A DNA stretch of 64,000 nt from Pseudomonas migulae (GCF_024169315.1 NZ_JALJWR010000001.1:1633501-1697500), one strand, 5' to 3'; positions 35,448 through 45,807 are shown, counted from the stretch's first letter. The notes: generated by a model from the letters alone, not told the origin. A program made the numbers and translations.

Positions 35448-35540
35448 CCTGTAGGAGCGAGGCTTGCCCGCGAAGGCTTCACCTCGGTTTCTGGGTGTCG
35501 CAGATGACGCCTTCGCGGGCAAGCCTCGCGCCTGCAGGGG
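35448..35540. repeat. REP doublet (REPIN), GTAGGAGCGAGGC subtype
   Basis: Arms CCTGTAGGAGCGAGGCTTGC... and ...GCAAGCCTCGCGCCTGCAGG; one arm has drifted. Between the patatin and lpxL genes. Confidence 0.85.
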
Positions 35541-35548
35541 ATCGTGGT

Positions 35549-36481
35549 TCAACCGCGTTTTTCGTACAGCTTGGGCTCGCCCGGCGGACGGCTCTTGAAG
35601 CGGCGATGGGCCCAAAGGTATTGCTCCGGGCAGTCGCGCAGCACGCCTTCGACCCATTGGTTGATCCGCAGGCAATCGGCCTCTTCGGTCTCGCCGGGAA
35701 AACCCTCGAGCGGCGCATGGATCACCAGTCGATAACCGCTGCCGTCCGCCAGACGCTCCTGGGTGAACGGCACCACCAGCGCCTTGCCCAGCCGCGCAAA
35801 CTTGCTGGTGGCGGTGACGGTCGCTGCCTGAATGCCGAACAGCGGCACGAAGATGCTTTGCTTGGCGCCGTAGTCCTGATCCGGCGCGTACCAGATCGCC
35901 CGGCCGGACCGCAGCAACTTGAGCATGCCGCGCACGTCTTCGCGCTCCACCGCCAGCGAGTCGAGGTTATGCCGCTCGCGCCCACTGCGCTGGATGTAAT
36001 CGAACAACGGGTTCTTGTGCTCGCGGTACATGCCGTCGATGGTGTGCTGCTGACCGAGCAACGCCGCGCCGATTTCCAGCGTGGTGAAATGCACCGCCAT
36101 CAGGATCACGCCCTTGCCCTCGCGCTGGGCTTTCTTCAGATGCTCCAGCCCTTCGACATGGGCCAGTTTCGCCAGACGCTCCCGGGACCACCACCAGCTC
36201 ATGGCCATTTCAAAGAACGCGATGCCGGTGGAAGCAAAGTTTTCCTTGAGCAGGCGTTTGCGCTCGGCGGCAGATTTTTCAGGGAAACACAGCTCAAGAT
36301 TGCGCCGGGCAATGCGCCGTCGGTCGCCGGCCGCACGATACATCAATGCACCGAGGCCGCGACCGATAAACAGCAGCGCCGGGTATGGCAATTGAACAAT
36401 CAGCCACAACAACCCCAAGCCGCACCACAGCGGCCAGAAACGCGGCATCAGAAATGCTTTTTGAAAACGCGGGCGATCCAT
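35549..36481 (-). CDS. lpxL: lipid A lauroyl-type acyltransferase
   Basis: A 310-residue inner-membrane acyltransferase of the LpxL/HtrB family, adding a secondary acyl chain to lipid A. One N-terminal hydrophobic anchor (residues 16-40), the HX4E catalytic pair H131/E136 in AVHFTTLE, then YREHKNPLFDYIQRSGRER and APDQDYG. The ATG at 36481 is used; the longer upstream frame overlaps minC on the other strand. Beside minC as I recall for htrB in P. aeruginosa. Confidence 0.92.
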   Translation of the reverse strand: MDRPRFQKAFLMPRFWPLWCGLGLLWLIVQLPYPALLFIGRGLGALMYRAAGDRRRIARRNLELCFPEKSAAERKRLLKENFASTGIAFFEMAMSWWWSRERLAKLAHVEGLEHLKKAQREGKGVILMAVHFTTLEIGAALLGQQHTIDGMYREHKNPLFDYIQRSGRERHNLDSLAVEREDVRGMLKLLRSGRAIWYAPDQDYGAKQSIFVPLFGIQAATVTATSKFARLGKALVVPFTQERLADGSGYRLVIHAPLEGFPGETEEADCLRINQWVEGVLRDCPEQYLWAHRRFKSRPPGEPKLYEKRG

Positions 36482-36599
36482 TAAAGGTTCCGGAAAGACG
36501 ATGGCCGCGCATTCTACATCGTTCGACCCGGCTTGCGGCTGGCGAGCGTTCTCGTTATAAGTCTCGGCACTTTTAGTGACAAGCCGTTGTATGCCGACC

Positions 36600-37337
36600 A
36601 TGAGCCAAATCGACCCGCTAGACCAAGATCCCGTGTTCCAGTTGAAGGGCAGCATGCTCGCCATTACGGTGCTGGAGCTGGCCCGCAACGACCTCGAGAG
36701 CCTCGATCGGCAACTGGCCGCGAAAGTCGCCCAGGCGCCCAACTTCTTCAGCAACGCACCGCTGGTACTGGCGCTGGACAAGCTTCCGGCCAGCGAAGGC
36801 GCGGTCGATCTGCCGGGTCTGATGCGCGTCTGTCGCCAGCACGGCCTGCGCACCCTGGCGATCCGTGCCAGCCGCATCGAAGACATCGCCGCCGCCATCG
36901 CGGTCGACCTGCCGGTGCTGCCGCCATCCGGCGCCCGCGAGCGGTCGCTGGACCCGCTTGAAGGGGCCGTTGCGAAGAAACCGGAAAAACCGGCGGAACC
37001 GACGATCAAACCGACGAAAATCATCACCTCGCCCGTGCGCGGCGGCCAGCAGATTTATGCCCAGGGTTGCGACCTCGTCGTGATCTCGTCGGTCAGCCCG
37101 GGGGCGGAACTTCTCGCCGACGGGAACATCCATGTATACGGACCGATGCGCGGTCGTGTATTGGCCGGGGTCAAAGGCGACACGAAAGCCAGGATTTTCT
37201 GTCAGCAAATGAGCGCTGAACTGGTCTCCATCGCAGGCCACTACAAGGTTTCGGAGGATCTGCGTCGCGACCCTTTATGGGGTGCCGGCGTTCAGGTCAG
37301 CCTGTCGGGCGATGTGTTGAACATCATTCGGCTTTAA
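36600..37337 (+). CDS. minC: septum site-determining protein MinC
   Basis: A 245-residue inhibitor of FtsZ ring assembly. The N-terminal domain ([18 protein letters not shown]) binds FtsZ; residues 105-140 are a proline- and lysine-rich linker; the C-terminal beta-helix domain ([43 protein letters not shown]) binds MinD and septum proteins. ATG at 36600 (MSQID) is preferred; an ATG nine bases earlier is possible. First of minCDE. Confidence 0.96.
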   Translation: MSQIDPLDQDPVFQLKGSMLAITVLELARNDLESLDRQLAAKVAQAPNFFSNAPLVLALDKLPASEGAVDLPGLMRVCRQHGLRTLAIRASRIEDIAAAIAVDLPVLPPSGARERSLDPLEGAVAKKPEKPAEPTIKPTKIITSPVRGGQQIYAQGCDLVVISSVSPGAELLADGNIHVYGPMRGRVLAGVKGDTKARIFCQQMSAELVSIAGHYKVSEDLRRDPLWGAGVQVSLSGDVLNIIRL

Positions 37338-37538
37338 CGGATACTGCCACATTTTCCAAGCATCTCTAAAACGTAGCGAATACGGCTCAAACGAAGTAGG
37401 AAAAAGGCCAAAAGCAGTGTTTATCGAAGGTAAGCGCCGTTCTGGACCGGATTCCAGCCAAGGCTGTCCGACTGCAGTAGTTTTTCTAGAGATGTTTTTC
37501 AGGGGCTAAATGTCCTTTTTCCTTAGGGGTGAAACACC

Positions 37539-38351
37539 TTGGCCAAGATTCTCGTGGTTACATCCGGCAAGGGTGGTGTGGGTAAGACCACCACCAGTGC
37601 TGCTATCGGTACCGGCCTCGCACTGCGCGGTCACAAAACAGTTATCGTCGACTTCGACGTCGGTTTGCGTAACCTCGACCTGATCATGGGTTGCGAGCGT
37701 CGCGTCGTGTATGACTTCGTCAACGTGGTCAACGGCGAAGCCAACCTGCAACAGGCCCTGATCAAAGACAAACGCCTGGAAAACCTCTACGTACTGGCCG
37801 CCAGTCAGACCCGCGACAAAGACGCGCTGACCGTCGAAGGCGTGGAAAAAGTCCTGATGGCATTGAAGGAAGACTTCGAATTCGTGGTCTGCGACTCGCC
37901 GGCGGGCATCGAGAAAGGTGCTCACCTGGCCATGTACTTCGCCGATGAAGCGATCGTCGTGACCAACCCGGAAGTTTCCTCGGTCCGTGACTCGGACCGC
38001 ATGCTGGGCCTGCTGGCCAGCAAGTCGCGTCGCGCTGAAAACGGCGAAGAGCCGATCAAGGAACACTTGCTGCTGACCCGTTACAACCCGCAACGCGTCA
38101 GCGACGGTGAAATGCTCGGCGTCGAAGACGTCAAGGAAATTCTCGCCGTGACCCTGCTGGGTGTGATCCCTGAGTCCCAAGCGGTACTCAAGGCGTCCAA
38201 CTCCGGCGTGCCGGTGATCCTCGACGACCAGAGCGACGCCGGTCAGGCGTACAGCGATGCCGTCGACCGCCTGCTGGGCAAAACCGTGGAGCATCGGTTT
38301 CTCGATGTGACGAAGAAAGGATTCTTTGAGCGTCTGTTTGGAGGCCGGTAA
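37539..38351 (+). CDS. minD: septum site-determining protein MinD
   Basis: A 270-residue ParA-type ATPase that carries MinC to the membrane and oscillates with MinE. Deviant Walker [12 protein letters not shown] at residues 10-20, switch CDSPAG, and the amphipathic membrane-targeting helix at the C-terminus ([11 protein letters not shown]). It starts with TTG, with AGGGGTG as a good ribosome binding site ten bases upstream; no ATG fits. A 200-base gap from minC suggests a second promoter. Overlaps minE by one base. Confidence 0.96.
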   Translation: MAKILVVTSGKGGVGKTTTSAAIGTGLALRGHKTVIVDFDVGLRNLDLIMGCERRVVYDFVNVVNGEANLQQALIKDKRLENLYVLAASQTRDKDALTVEGVEKVLMALKEDFEFVVCDSPAGIEKGAHLAMYFADEAIVVTNPEVSSVRDSDRMLGLLASKSRRAENGEEPIKEHLLLTRYNPQRVSDGEMLGVEDVKEILAVTLLGVIPESQAVLKASNSGVPVILDDQSDAGQAYSDAVDRLLGKTVEHRFLDVTKKGFFERLFGGR

Positions 38352-38605
38352 TGAACATTTTTGACTTCTTTCGTGCTAACAAGAAGCCAAGTACCGCCTC
38401 GGTAGCGAAAGAGCGTCTACAGATCATCGTGGCGCATGAACGCGGCCAACGCAGTACGCCGGACTACCTGCCAGCCTTGCAGAAGGAATTGGTCGAGGTG
38501 ATCCGCAAGTACGTCAATATCGGGTCCGATGACGTGCATGTCGCCCTGGAAAACCAGGGTAGCTGCTCGATTCTGGAACTCAATATCACCCTGCCCGATC
38601 GCTGA
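38351..38605 (+). CDS. minE: cell division topological specificity factor MinE
   Basis: An 84-residue protein that stimulates the MinD ATPase and sets the middle of the cell free of MinC. The N-terminal membrane and MinD-contact helix ([31 protein letters not shown]) and the C-terminal dimer domain are both complete. It overlaps minD (TAATG). Confidence 0.96.
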   Translation: MNIFDFFRANKKPSTASVAKERLQIIVAHERGQRSTPDYLPALQKELVEVIRKYVNIGSDDVHVALENQGSCSILELNITLPDR

Positions 38606-38648
38606 GTCGATCCGGCTGGAGCCACGGCGGCTCAGGCTTTTACGCATT

Positions 38649-38740
38649 CCGTAGGAGCGAAGCTTGCTCGCGAAGCAGGCAACTCGGTTTATCTCATAGA
38701 CCGAGGTGATGCGTTCGCGAGCAAGCTTCGCTCCTACGGG
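38649..38740. repeat. REP doublet (REPIN), GTAGGAGCGAAGC subtype
   Basis: Arms CCGTAGGAGCGAAGCTTGCT... and ...AGCAAGCTTCGCTCCTACGG; inner spacer also partly paired (CTCGGT/ACCGAG). Between minE and rluA. Confidence 0.9.
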
Positions 38741-38786
38741 TTGCGGGGGCCTGAGCCGCCGTTGGCGTTTGTTACGAGGCTGTTTA

Positions 38787-39422
38787 ATGCCGCTGTCCAA
38801 CATCCGCATCATCCATCAGGACGCCGCCGTACTGGTGGTGGACAAACCGACCCTGTTGCTTTCCGTCCCTGGCCGGGCCGATGACAACAAGGATTGCCTG
38901 ATCACCCGCCTGCAAGAAAACGGCTACCCGGAAGCCCGCATCGTCCATCGACTGGACTGGGAAACGTCCGGCATCATTCTTCTGGCCCGCGACCCGGACA
39001 CTCATCGCGAACTGTCTCGGCAATTTCACGACCGCGAAACCGAAAAGGCCTACACCGCCCTTTGCTGGGGTCAACCGGAGCTGGACAGCGGCAGCATCGA
39101 TCTGCCGTTGCGCTACGATCCGCCGACCAAGCCGCGCCACGTGGTGGACTACGAGTTCGGCAAAAACGCCCTGACCTTCTGGCGCGTGCTTGAACGTTGC
39201 GGCGACTGGTGCCGGGTTGAACTGACCCCGATCACCGGCCGTTCCCATCAGTTGCGCGTGCATATGCTTTCGATTGGCCACCCGCTGCTCGGTGACGGGC
39301 TATACGCCCACGAGCAAGCGCTGGCGGCCTGGCCTCGTCTGTGCCTGCACGCAAGCATGCTCAGCTTCACCCATCCGCAGACCGGTGAACGCTTGCGCTT
39401 CGAGTGCCCGGCACCGTTCTAG
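38787..39422 (+). CDS. rluA: RluA-type pseudouridine synthase
   Basis: A 211-residue dual-specificity enzyme that makes pseudouridine in 23S rRNA and some tRNAs. The catalytic aspartate lies in IVHRLDWETSGI near residue 55; TGRSHQLRVHM near 155 and GHPLLGDGLYA are conserved. No S4 domain, as expected of RluA. ATG at 38787 with ACGAGG upstream. Position after minE is the same as I recall in P. aeruginosa. Confidence 0.93.
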   Translation: MPLSNIRIIHQDAAVLVVDKPTLLLSVPGRADDNKDCLITRLQENGYPEARIVHRLDWETSGIILLARDPDTHRELSRQFHDRETEKAYTALCWGQPELDSGSIDLPLRYDPPTKPRHVVDYEFGKNALTFWRVLERCGDWCRVELTPITGRSHQLRVHMLSIGHPLLGDGLYAHEQALAAWPRLCLHASMLSFTHPQTGERLRFECPAPF

Positions 39423-39438
39423 CAAGAACTCACCTCAC

Positions 39439-39534
39439 CCTGCGGGAGCGGGCTTGCCCGCGAAGGCGGACTGTCAGCCACCATCCATGTCGACTGACAC
39501 GCCGCCATCGCGGGCAAGCCCGTTCCCACAAGGG
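39439..39534. repeat. REP doublet (REPIN)
   Basis: Arms CCTGCGGGAGCGGGCTTGCC... and ...GGCAAGCCCGTTCCCACAAGG between rluA and apeB. Confidence 0.88.
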
Positions 39535-39620
39535 ATCATCTGCAGACGCAACACCCTCAGCCCACCGCCAATTCTCTGACCAATACGTTAAACTGGCGCC
39601 ATTGCTGTCTGGAGCTACTT

Positions 39621-40910
39621 ATGCGCGAAGAGTTGAACCAAGGCCTGATCGATTTCCTCAAGGCCTCCCCTACCCCGTTCCATGCCACCGCCAGCCTTGT
39701 TCAGCGCCTGGAAGCGGCGGGCTATCAGCGTCTCGATGAGCGCGAGCCCTGGTCCACCGAGGCCAACGGCCGCTACTACGTCACCCGCAACGACTCTTCG
39801 ATCGTCGCCATCAAGATGGGCCGTCACTCACCGCTGCATGGCGGCATTCGCCTGGTCGGCGCCCACACCGACAGCCCGTGCCTGCGGGTCAAACCCCAGC
39901 CGGAACTGCAACGCCAGGGTTTCTGGCAACTGGGTGTCGAAGTCTACGGCGGCGCGTTGCTGGCGCCCTGGTTCGACCGTGACCTGTCCCTCGCCGGCCG
40001 CGTGACCTTCCGCCGCGACGGCAAGGTCGAGAGCCAGCTGATCGACTTCAAGGCACCGATTGCGATCATTCCGAACCTGGCCATTCACCTCAATCGTGAA
40101 GCCAACATGGGTTGGGCCATCAACGCCCAGACCGAGCTGCCGCCGATCCTTGCGCAGTTTGCCGGTGACGAGCGTGTGGATTTTCGCGCCGTGCTCACCA
40201 ACCAGCTGGCGCTGGAACACGGCCTGAACGCCGATGTGGTGCTCGATTACGAGCTGAGCTTCTACGATACCCAAAGCGCAGCGGTCATCGGCCTGCATGG
40301 AGATTTCATTGCTGGCGCGCGCCTGGACAACCTGCTGTCGTGCTACGCCGGCCTGCAAGCGTTGCTGACGGCTGAAACCGATGAGACCTGCGTGCTGGTC
40401 TGCAATGACCACGAGGAAGTCGGCTCCTGCTCCGCGTGCGGCGCCGACGGCCCGATGCTTGAGCAGACCCTGCGTCGCCTGCTGCCTGAAGGTGATGAAT
40501 TCGTACGCACCATTCAGAAATCCCTGCTGGTTTCGGCCGACAACGCCCACGGCGTGCACCCCAACTACGCCGACAAGCACGACGCCAACCATGGCCCGAA
40601 ACTCAATGCCGGCCCGGTGATCAAGGTCAACAGCAACCAGCGTTACGCCACCAACAGCGAAACCGCCGGGTTCTTCCGCCATCTGTGCATGGCCGAAGAA
40701 GTACCGGTGCAAAGCTTCGTGGTGCGCAGCGACATGGGCTGCGGCTCGACCATCGGCCCGATCACCGCCAGCCATCTGGGGGTGCGCACCGTGGACATCG
40801 GCTTGCCGACATTCGCCATGCACTCGATCCGCGAGCTGTGCGGCAGCCATGACCTGGCGCACCTGGTGAAAGTGCTGAGCGCGTTTTACGCCTGCCAGGA
40901 ATTGCCGTAA
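39621..40910 (+). CDS. apeB: M18 family aspartyl aminopeptidase
   Basis: A 429-residue cytoplasmic zinc aminopeptidase of family M18. Metal-site blocks: [13 protein letters not shown] near residue 79, HEEVGS ([17 protein letters not shown]) near 265, and the late [13 protein letters not shown] and [16 protein letters not shown] blocks. Removes acidic N-terminal residues in related enzymes. Single gene with its own start signals. Confidence 0.94.
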   Translation: MREELNQGLIDFLKASPTPFHATASLVQRLEAAGYQRLDEREPWSTEANGRYYVTRNDSSIVAIKMGRHSPLHGGIRLVGAHTDSPCLRVKPQPELQRQGFWQLGVEVYGGALLAPWFDRDLSLAGRVTFRRDGKVESQLIDFKAPIAIIPNLAIHLNREANMGWAINAQTELPPILAQFAGDERVDFRAVLTNQLALEHGLNADVVLDYELSFYDTQSAAVIGLHGDFIAGARLDNLLSCYAGLQALLTAETDETCVLVCNDHEEVGSCSACGADGPMLEQTLRRLLPEGDEFVRTIQKSLLVSADNAHGVHPNYADKHDANHGPKLNAGPVIKVNSNQRYATNSETAGFFRHLCMAEEVPVQSFVVRSDMGCGSTIGPITASHLGVRTVDIGLPTFAMHSIRELCGSHDLAHLVKVLSAFYACQELP

Positions 40911-40948
40911 TCCCTGATACAGCGATCCACCTGTGGTGAGGGGATTTT

Positions 40949-41080
40949 CTGTGGCGAGGGGATTTATCCCCGTTGGACTGCGCCGCAGCCCCAAAACCAG
41001 CGCCGCGGTTTCTCAGACAGACCGCATTCGCTGGCTTTACGACCGCTTCGCGGTCGGACGGGGATAAATCCCCTCGCCAC
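40949..41080. repeat. MITE-like inverted repeat (GTGGCGAGGGGATTTA family)
   Basis: Second member of the family at 2740-2889, here with longer arms: TGTGGCGAGGGGATTTATCC... and ...GGATAAATCCCCTCGCCACA. The inside has GACCGCTTCGCGGTC hairpins. A partial copy, GTGGTGAGGGGATTTT, precedes it at 40932. Confidence 0.82.
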
Positions 41081-41200
41081 AAAGAGCTTTTTCTCCACAC
41101 TTACTGCGTTTTATGTGTGGCTCATTTCTGATACACATCACCCCAGGCCACCCAAAAGCCACCTAGACTTTAAATACCCCCTTCGACAAGGCAGTCGCTC

Positions 41201-41377
41201 ATGATCTCGATGTCTTCATTCCACGCCATGCTGATCCCGATTCTTGCCGGGATGATCCTGCTGGCCATCGGCTTCAATTTCCGTGACAAGAATGCCGGCG
41301 TGTTCGCGATGTGGATCGGCATGCTGACCATCCTCGCCACCGTCGTCTTCAAGATCCTCGCCAAACTCAACGAATAA
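41201..41377 (+). CDS. small inner-membrane protein (58 residues)
   Basis: Short gene from ATG at 41201 to TAA at 41377, encoding MISMSSFHAMLIPILAGMIL... with two hydrophobic helices (about residues 8-25 and 33-52) joined by NFRDKNAG. Length, clean start and stop, and typical codon use support it. It lies 78 bases before the MscS-type gene on the same strand and may share its transcript. Function unknown. Confidence 0.65.
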   Translation: MISMSSFHAMLIPILAGMILLAIGFNFRDKNAGVFAMWIGMLTILATVVFKILAKLNE

Positions 41378-41455
41378 ATCCTCGCCCCTGGCTCGCATTG
41401 ATTTTGGCGGGCTCGTACACTCGGTCGATCTGCTCATTTCAAGGTTGACCGCCTA

Positions 41456-43612
41456 GTGTTCGCTCGTCTTTTTGCCCTGCCGTGTTTTTTCCTCGTCTGC
41501 CTCATGGCACTGCTGCCGATCATGCCCGCCCAGGCCGCCGGTTTGCCGAGCCTGCTCAACGGCTCCGCGAAAACCCAGCCAGAGGCGCAAGAACCGCTGG
41601 GACAATCCCTCGACGAAGTCATCAAGTCGCTGGAGAACGATCAGCAACGCAGCAAGTTGCTGGCCGACCTGAAGAAGCTGCGCGACGCCACCAAAAAAGT
41701 CCAGCCAGCCAAGGAAGAAGGCGTGCTGGGCCTGATTGGCGGGACCCTGGCCAATTTCGAAAAGCAGTTTTCCGGCGCCGACAGCCCGCTCACGCGCTGG
41801 TCCGAAGAGTTCAACCAGGCCAAGGATGAACTGACTGCACTGGCGCTGCCGGCCAGTGAATGGCTGCCGATCATTTTTGCCTTCGCCATGATCCTGATGG
41901 TCTGGAGCCTGCTGGCCGCCGCATTGATCTGGCTCGGCCATCGGGTGCGGATGCGCTTCGGCCTGACCGAAGAATTGCCGCAACACCCCAAGGCCCTCGA
42001 CATGCTGCGTTTCGCCCTGCGCAAACTCGGCCCCTGGCTGATTGCCCTGGTCATCACGGTGTACATGAGTTACGCCCTGCCCTCATCGCTGGGCAAAAGC
42101 CTGGCCATGGTGCTGGCCTACGCGCTGGTGGTCGGCACGTGTTTTTCGGCGATCTGCGTGATCGCCTTTTCCCTGCTCGACGGCCCGCACCGTCACCGCG
42201 CCTTGTACATCCTGCGGCATCAGGCCTTTCGGCCGTTGTGGCTGATCGGCAGTTTCGCCGCGTTTGGTGAAGCCCTGAGCGATCCGCGCCTGGTCACCAG
42301 CCTCGGCAGCCACCTGGCGCACACCGCCGCCACCATCGCCAACGTGCTGGCCGCGTTGTCTACCGGGCTGTTCATCCTGCGCTTCCGTCGCCCCATCGCC
42401 CACCTGATCCGCAACCAGCCGCTGTCCCGGCGCCTGACCCGCCGCGCCCTCAGCGACACCATCGATATTCTCGGGACTTTCTGGTACGTGCCGGCGCTGG
42501 TGCTGGTGGCCATCTCGCTGTTCGCCACCTTCGTCTCGGCCGGCGACACCAGCACCGCACTGCGTCAGTCGCTGATCTGCACCGTGCTGCTGGTGTTGTG
42601 CATGGTCATCAACGGGCTGGTGCGTCGCCATGCGCTGAAACCGCAACGCGGGGTGAAGCGTCATGCGCTGTATTCCGAACGCCTGAAAAGCTTCTTCTAT
42701 ACCCTCGCCCATTTGCTGGTGTGGCTGGCGTTCATCGAACTTGGCTTACGCGTGTGGGGCATGTCGCTGATTGCGTTCACCGAAGGCGAAGGCCATGAAG
42801 TCAGCGTCAAACTGTTCAGCCTCGGCGGTACGCTGATTTTCGCCTGGCTGATCTGGATTCTCAGCGACACCGCGGTGCACCACGCCCTCACCCGCTCGCG
42901 CAAAGGCCTGGCCAATGCCCGCGCACAAACGATGATGCCACTGATCCGCAACGTGCTGTTCGTGGCGATCTTCATCGTCGCGCTGATCGTCGCCCTGGCG
43001 AACATGGGCATGAACGTCACGCCGCTGCTGGCCGGTGCCGGCGTCATCGGCCTGGCCATCGGTTTCGGCGCACAGTCACTGGTCGCCGACCTGATCACCG
43101 GCCTGTTCATCATCATCGAAGACTCCCTGGCCATCGATGACTATGTGGATGTCGGCGGTCACCTCGGCACGGTCGAGGGCCTGACCATTCGCACCGTGCG
43201 CCTGCGGGACATCGACGGCATCGTCCACACGATTCCGTTCAGCGAGATCAAAAGCATCAAGAACTACTCGCGGGAGTTCGGCTACGCGATCTTCCGCGTG
43301 GCGATCCCCTCGAACATGGACATCGATAACGCGATCAAACTGATGCGCGACGTCGGCCAGAAGATGCGCACCGATCCGCTGCAACGACGCAATATCTGGT
43401 CGCCGCTGGAAATACAAGGGGTCGAGAGTTTCGAGTCCGGCAACGCGATTCTCCGGGCCCGGTTCAAGACCGCTCCGATCAAGCAGTGGGAGGTTTCCCG
43501 CGCCTTCAACCTGTCGCTGAAACGCCACCTGGACGAAGCCGGGCTTGATCTGGCGATGCCGCGCATGACCGTGCAAGTGGTGACGGCGGGTGGCGGCCAA
43601 GTAACGGAATAA
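41456..43612 (+). CDS. large mechanosensitive channel, MscS family
   Basis: A 718-residue inner-membrane channel of the YbiO type. A signal peptide (ending AQAA near residue 27) leads to a periplasmic helical domain, then about ten hydrophobic segments, and the MscS core at residues 505-600: pore helix NVTPLLAGAGVIGLAIGFGAQSLVADLITGLFIIIED and beta domain HLGTVEGLTIRTVRLRDIDG. It would open when the membrane is stretched by osmotic downshock. GTG start. Confidence 0.9.
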   Translation: MFARLFALPCFFLVCLMALLPIMPAQAAGLPSLLNGSAKTQPEAQEPLGQSLDEVIKSLENDQQRSKLLADLKKLRDATKKVQPAKEEGVLGLIGGTLANFEKQFSGADSPLTRWSEEFNQAKDELTALALPASEWLPIIFAFAMILMVWSLLAAALIWLGHRVRMRFGLTEELPQHPKALDMLRFALRKLGPWLIALVITVYMSYALPSSLGKSLAMVLAYALVVGTCFSAICVIAFSLLDGPHRHRALYILRHQAFRPLWLIGSFAAFGEALSDPRLVTSLGSHLAHTAATIANVLAALSTGLFILRFRRPIAHLIRNQPLSRRLTRRALSDTIDILGTFWYVPALVLVAISLFATFVSAGDTSTALRQSLICTVLLVLCMVINGLVRRHALKPQRGVKRHALYSERLKSFFYTLAHLLVWLAFIELGLRVWGMSLIAFTEGEGHEVSVKLFSLGGTLIFAWLIWILSDTAVHHALTRSRKGLANARAQTMMPLIRNVLFVAIFIVALIVALANMGMNVTPLLAGAGVIGLAIGFGAQSLVADLITGLFIIIEDSLAIDDYVDVGGHLGTVEGLTIRTVRLRDIDGIVHTIPFSEIKSIKNYSREFGYAIFRVAIPSNMDIDNAIKLMRDVGQKMRTDPLQRRNIWSPLEIQGVESFESGNAILRARFKTAPIKQWEVSRAFNLSLKRHLDEAGLDLAMPRMTVQVVTAGGGQVTE

Positions 43613-43652
43613 CTCTGTAGCCGCTACAAGGCAGTGACAACAAATCGCAGGC

Positions 43653-43686
43653 AAAAAAAATCCCCGAACCAGTCGGGGATTTTTTA
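43653..43686. terminator. bidirectional terminator between mscS and the helicase gene
   Basis: AAAAATCCCCGA, loop ACCAG, TCGGGGATTTTTT; A-run on the left and T-run on the right serve both convergent genes. Confidence 0.9.
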
Positions 43687-43713
43687 TGTTCGATCAATCA
43701 GCCCGAGAGCGGA

Positions 43714-45387
43714 TCAATCTTCGCGATAGCGACGCAGCTTCAACTGCTTACCGGCAACGCGAGTGTCCTTCAGCTTGGTCAGCAGACGCTCCAGACCATC
43801 TTCCGGCAGCTCGACGAGGCTGAAGCTGTCACGCACCTGGATGCGACCGATGGCTTCACGCGCCAGACCACCTTCGTTGAGGATGGCGCCCAGCAGGTTC
43901 TTGGCAGCGATACCATCACGCGCACCCAGCGCGGTACGGCAACGAGCACGACCTTCAGCCAATGGAACCGGAGCGCGACGCTCACGATCACCACGGTCCG
44001 GACGATCACCGGTGCGCTCTGGACGATCGCCACGCGGTGCGTTGTTCGGCACCAGTGGACGTTCTTTCTCGATCGCAGCCAAGGTCAACGCCTGAGCGTT
44101 GGTGGCCTTGCGCAGCAGAGCGGCGGCCAGGGCACGCGGGGTGCAACCGATGTCGGCGGTCAGGCGATCCAGCAGATCACCGTGGGTCGACTCGGCATCG
44201 CCAACCAGCGGCGACAGGCTGTTGGTCAGTTTCTTGATGCGGGCATCGAGAACAGCCTGAGCATCCGGCAGGCGGACTTCGGCAACTTTCTGACCGGTTA
44301 CACGCTCGATCACCTGCAGCATGCGGCGCTCACGCGGAGTCACCAGCAGCAGCGCACGACCTTCGCGACCGGCACGGCCGGTACGGCCGATACGGTGAAC
44401 GTAGGATTCCGGGTCGTACGGCATGTCAACGTTGAACACGTGAGTGATGCGCGGAACGTCCAGGCCACGAGCAGCAACGTCGGTCGCCACAACGATGTCC
44501 AGACGGCCATCCTTGAGGGAGTCGATCACGCGCTCACGCTGGTTCTGGGCAATGTCACCGTTCAGCGCAGCGGCTTTGTAGCCTTTGGCTTCCAGGGCGC
44601 TGGCCAGGTCCAGGGTCGCTTGCTTGGTGCGCACGAACATGATCAGGGCGTCGAAGTCTTCGACTTCCAGCAGGCTCAATACAGCCGAGGTCTTCTGGTC
44701 AGCGTGAACCAACAGGTGAGCCTGTTCGATCGCGGTAACGGTCTGAGTCTTGGTCTGGATCTTCACGTGTTGCGGATCGCGCAGGTGGCGTTCGGCAATG
44801 GCACGGATCGACTGTGGCAGGGTAGCCGAGAACAGTACGGTCTGACGGGTCGCTGGCAGAGCCTTGAAGATGACTTCCAGGTCGTCCATGAAGCCCAGCT
44901 TGAGCATTTCGTCAGCTTCGTCGAGAACCAGGTGGTTCACGGTCGACAGGACTTTTTCGTCGCGACGCAGGTGGTCGCACAGACGGCCCGGAGTGGCGAC
45001 AACGATCTGTGCGCCGTTACGGATTGCTTTCAGTTGTGGGCCCATAGGCGCGCCGCCGTAAACGGCCACAACGGTAACGCCCGGCATTTGCTTGGCGTAG
45101 GTTTCGAAAGCGGTTGCTACTTGCAGCGCCAACTCACGGGTTGGCGCCAGGATCAGGGCTTGCGGCTCGCGCTTGGCAGGATCGATGCAATGCAGGATAG
45201 GCAGGGCGAACGCAGCGGTTTTACCCGTACCGGTTTGCGCCTGACCAATCATGTCGTGACCGGCCATGATGATCGGGATCGATTGCTGCTGAATAGCCGA
45301 AGGCTCTTCGTAGCCAGTCGCGATGACGGCTGCAAGAATATTCGGATTAAGATTAAAAGCGGCGAAGCCGCCGGTTTCCTGGGTCAT
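43714..45387 (-). CDS. deaD: DEAD-box RNA helicase (DeaD/CsdA type)
   Basis: A 557-residue ATP-dependent RNA helicase. Helicase motifs in order: Q motif (GYEEPSAIQQQSIP), motif I AQTGTGKTAA, Ia PTRELALQ, DEAD box LDEADEML, SAT (LFSATLP), and motif VI HRIGRTGRAGR. After residue 380 comes a dimerisation-like region, an arginine- and aspartate-rich linker near 460-490, and a DbpA-type RNA-binding domain (AKNLLGAILNEGGLAREAIGRIQVRDSFSLVELP). Such proteins help ribosome assembly and mRNA turnover in the cold. ATG at 45387 is used. Confidence 0.93.
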   Translation of the reverse strand: MTQETGGFAAFNLNPNILAAVIATGYEEPSAIQQQSIPIIMAGHDMIGQAQTGTGKTAAFALPILHCIDPAKREPQALILAPTRELALQVATAFETYAKQMPGVTVVAVYGGAPMGPQLKAIRNGAQIVVATPGRLCDHLRRDEKVLSTVNHLVLDEADEMLKLGFMDDLEVIFKALPATRQTVLFSATLPQSIRAIAERHLRDPQHVKIQTKTQTVTAIEQAHLLVHADQKTSAVLSLLEVEDFDALIMFVRTKQATLDLASALEAKGYKAAALNGDIAQNQRERVIDSLKDGRLDIVVATDVAARGLDVPRITHVFNVDMPYDPESYVHRIGRTGRAGREGRALLLVTPRERRMLQVIERVTGQKVAEVRLPDAQAVLDARIKKLTNSLSPLVGDAESTHGDLLDRLTADIGCTPRALAAALLRKATNAQALTLAAIEKERPLVPNNAPRGDRPERTGDRPDRGDRERRAPVPLAEGRARCRTALGARDGIAAKNLLGAILNEGGLAREAIGRIQVRDSFSLVELPEDGLERLLTKLKDTRVAGKQLKLRRYRED

Positions 45388-45807
45388 GGGTCTGCCTCTA
45401 AGTGCATCCGCAAAGACCCATGCTCCAAAGCTGCGCATGCCGTGTAAGACTCAAGAGTCGCCCTGGCTGCTTTGTCGGCGGGGATTTGCGAAAACGAATG
45501 AATGAAAAAGATTCGTCAAGGGAGAGTCCGCTGTGCGGACGTGCAGCCGAAGCTGACTTCGGGGAATTGCGCTACCTAAACGCGGCCCGGTTAAAGGCCG
45601 GCGCGCACTATACCGGAAATAGCCCAAAAAGGGAGCATTATTTGTCGGAAATCTGACGCATCCACCGTTGTGTCACAGGCTTTGCAGATAATCGTGCAGC
45701 CGTCTACTTTTCAAAGGCCCGGCCCTGCTGGCGATGACGCTAAAACGGTTCACCCTGGTGACGCGGCCCCGCGGCCTCAAATCCCCTCTCCGCCGAGGAA
45801 TTGCTTG
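45388..45807. other. divergent promoter region and long deaD leader
   Basis: 420 bases between the divergent deaD and crotonase genes. No gene seen. The half next to deaD has several short hairpins (for example GTCCGCTGTGCGGAC at 45527-45541 and CAGCCGAAGCTGACTTCGGGG) and could be a long 5' leader of deaD, as is usual for cold-shock helicases. Confidence 0.5.

Noticed and set aside
37362..37496. CATCTCT / AGAGATG inverted pair between minC and minD
   Set aside because: Only 8 bp separated by over 110 bases; likely by chance.
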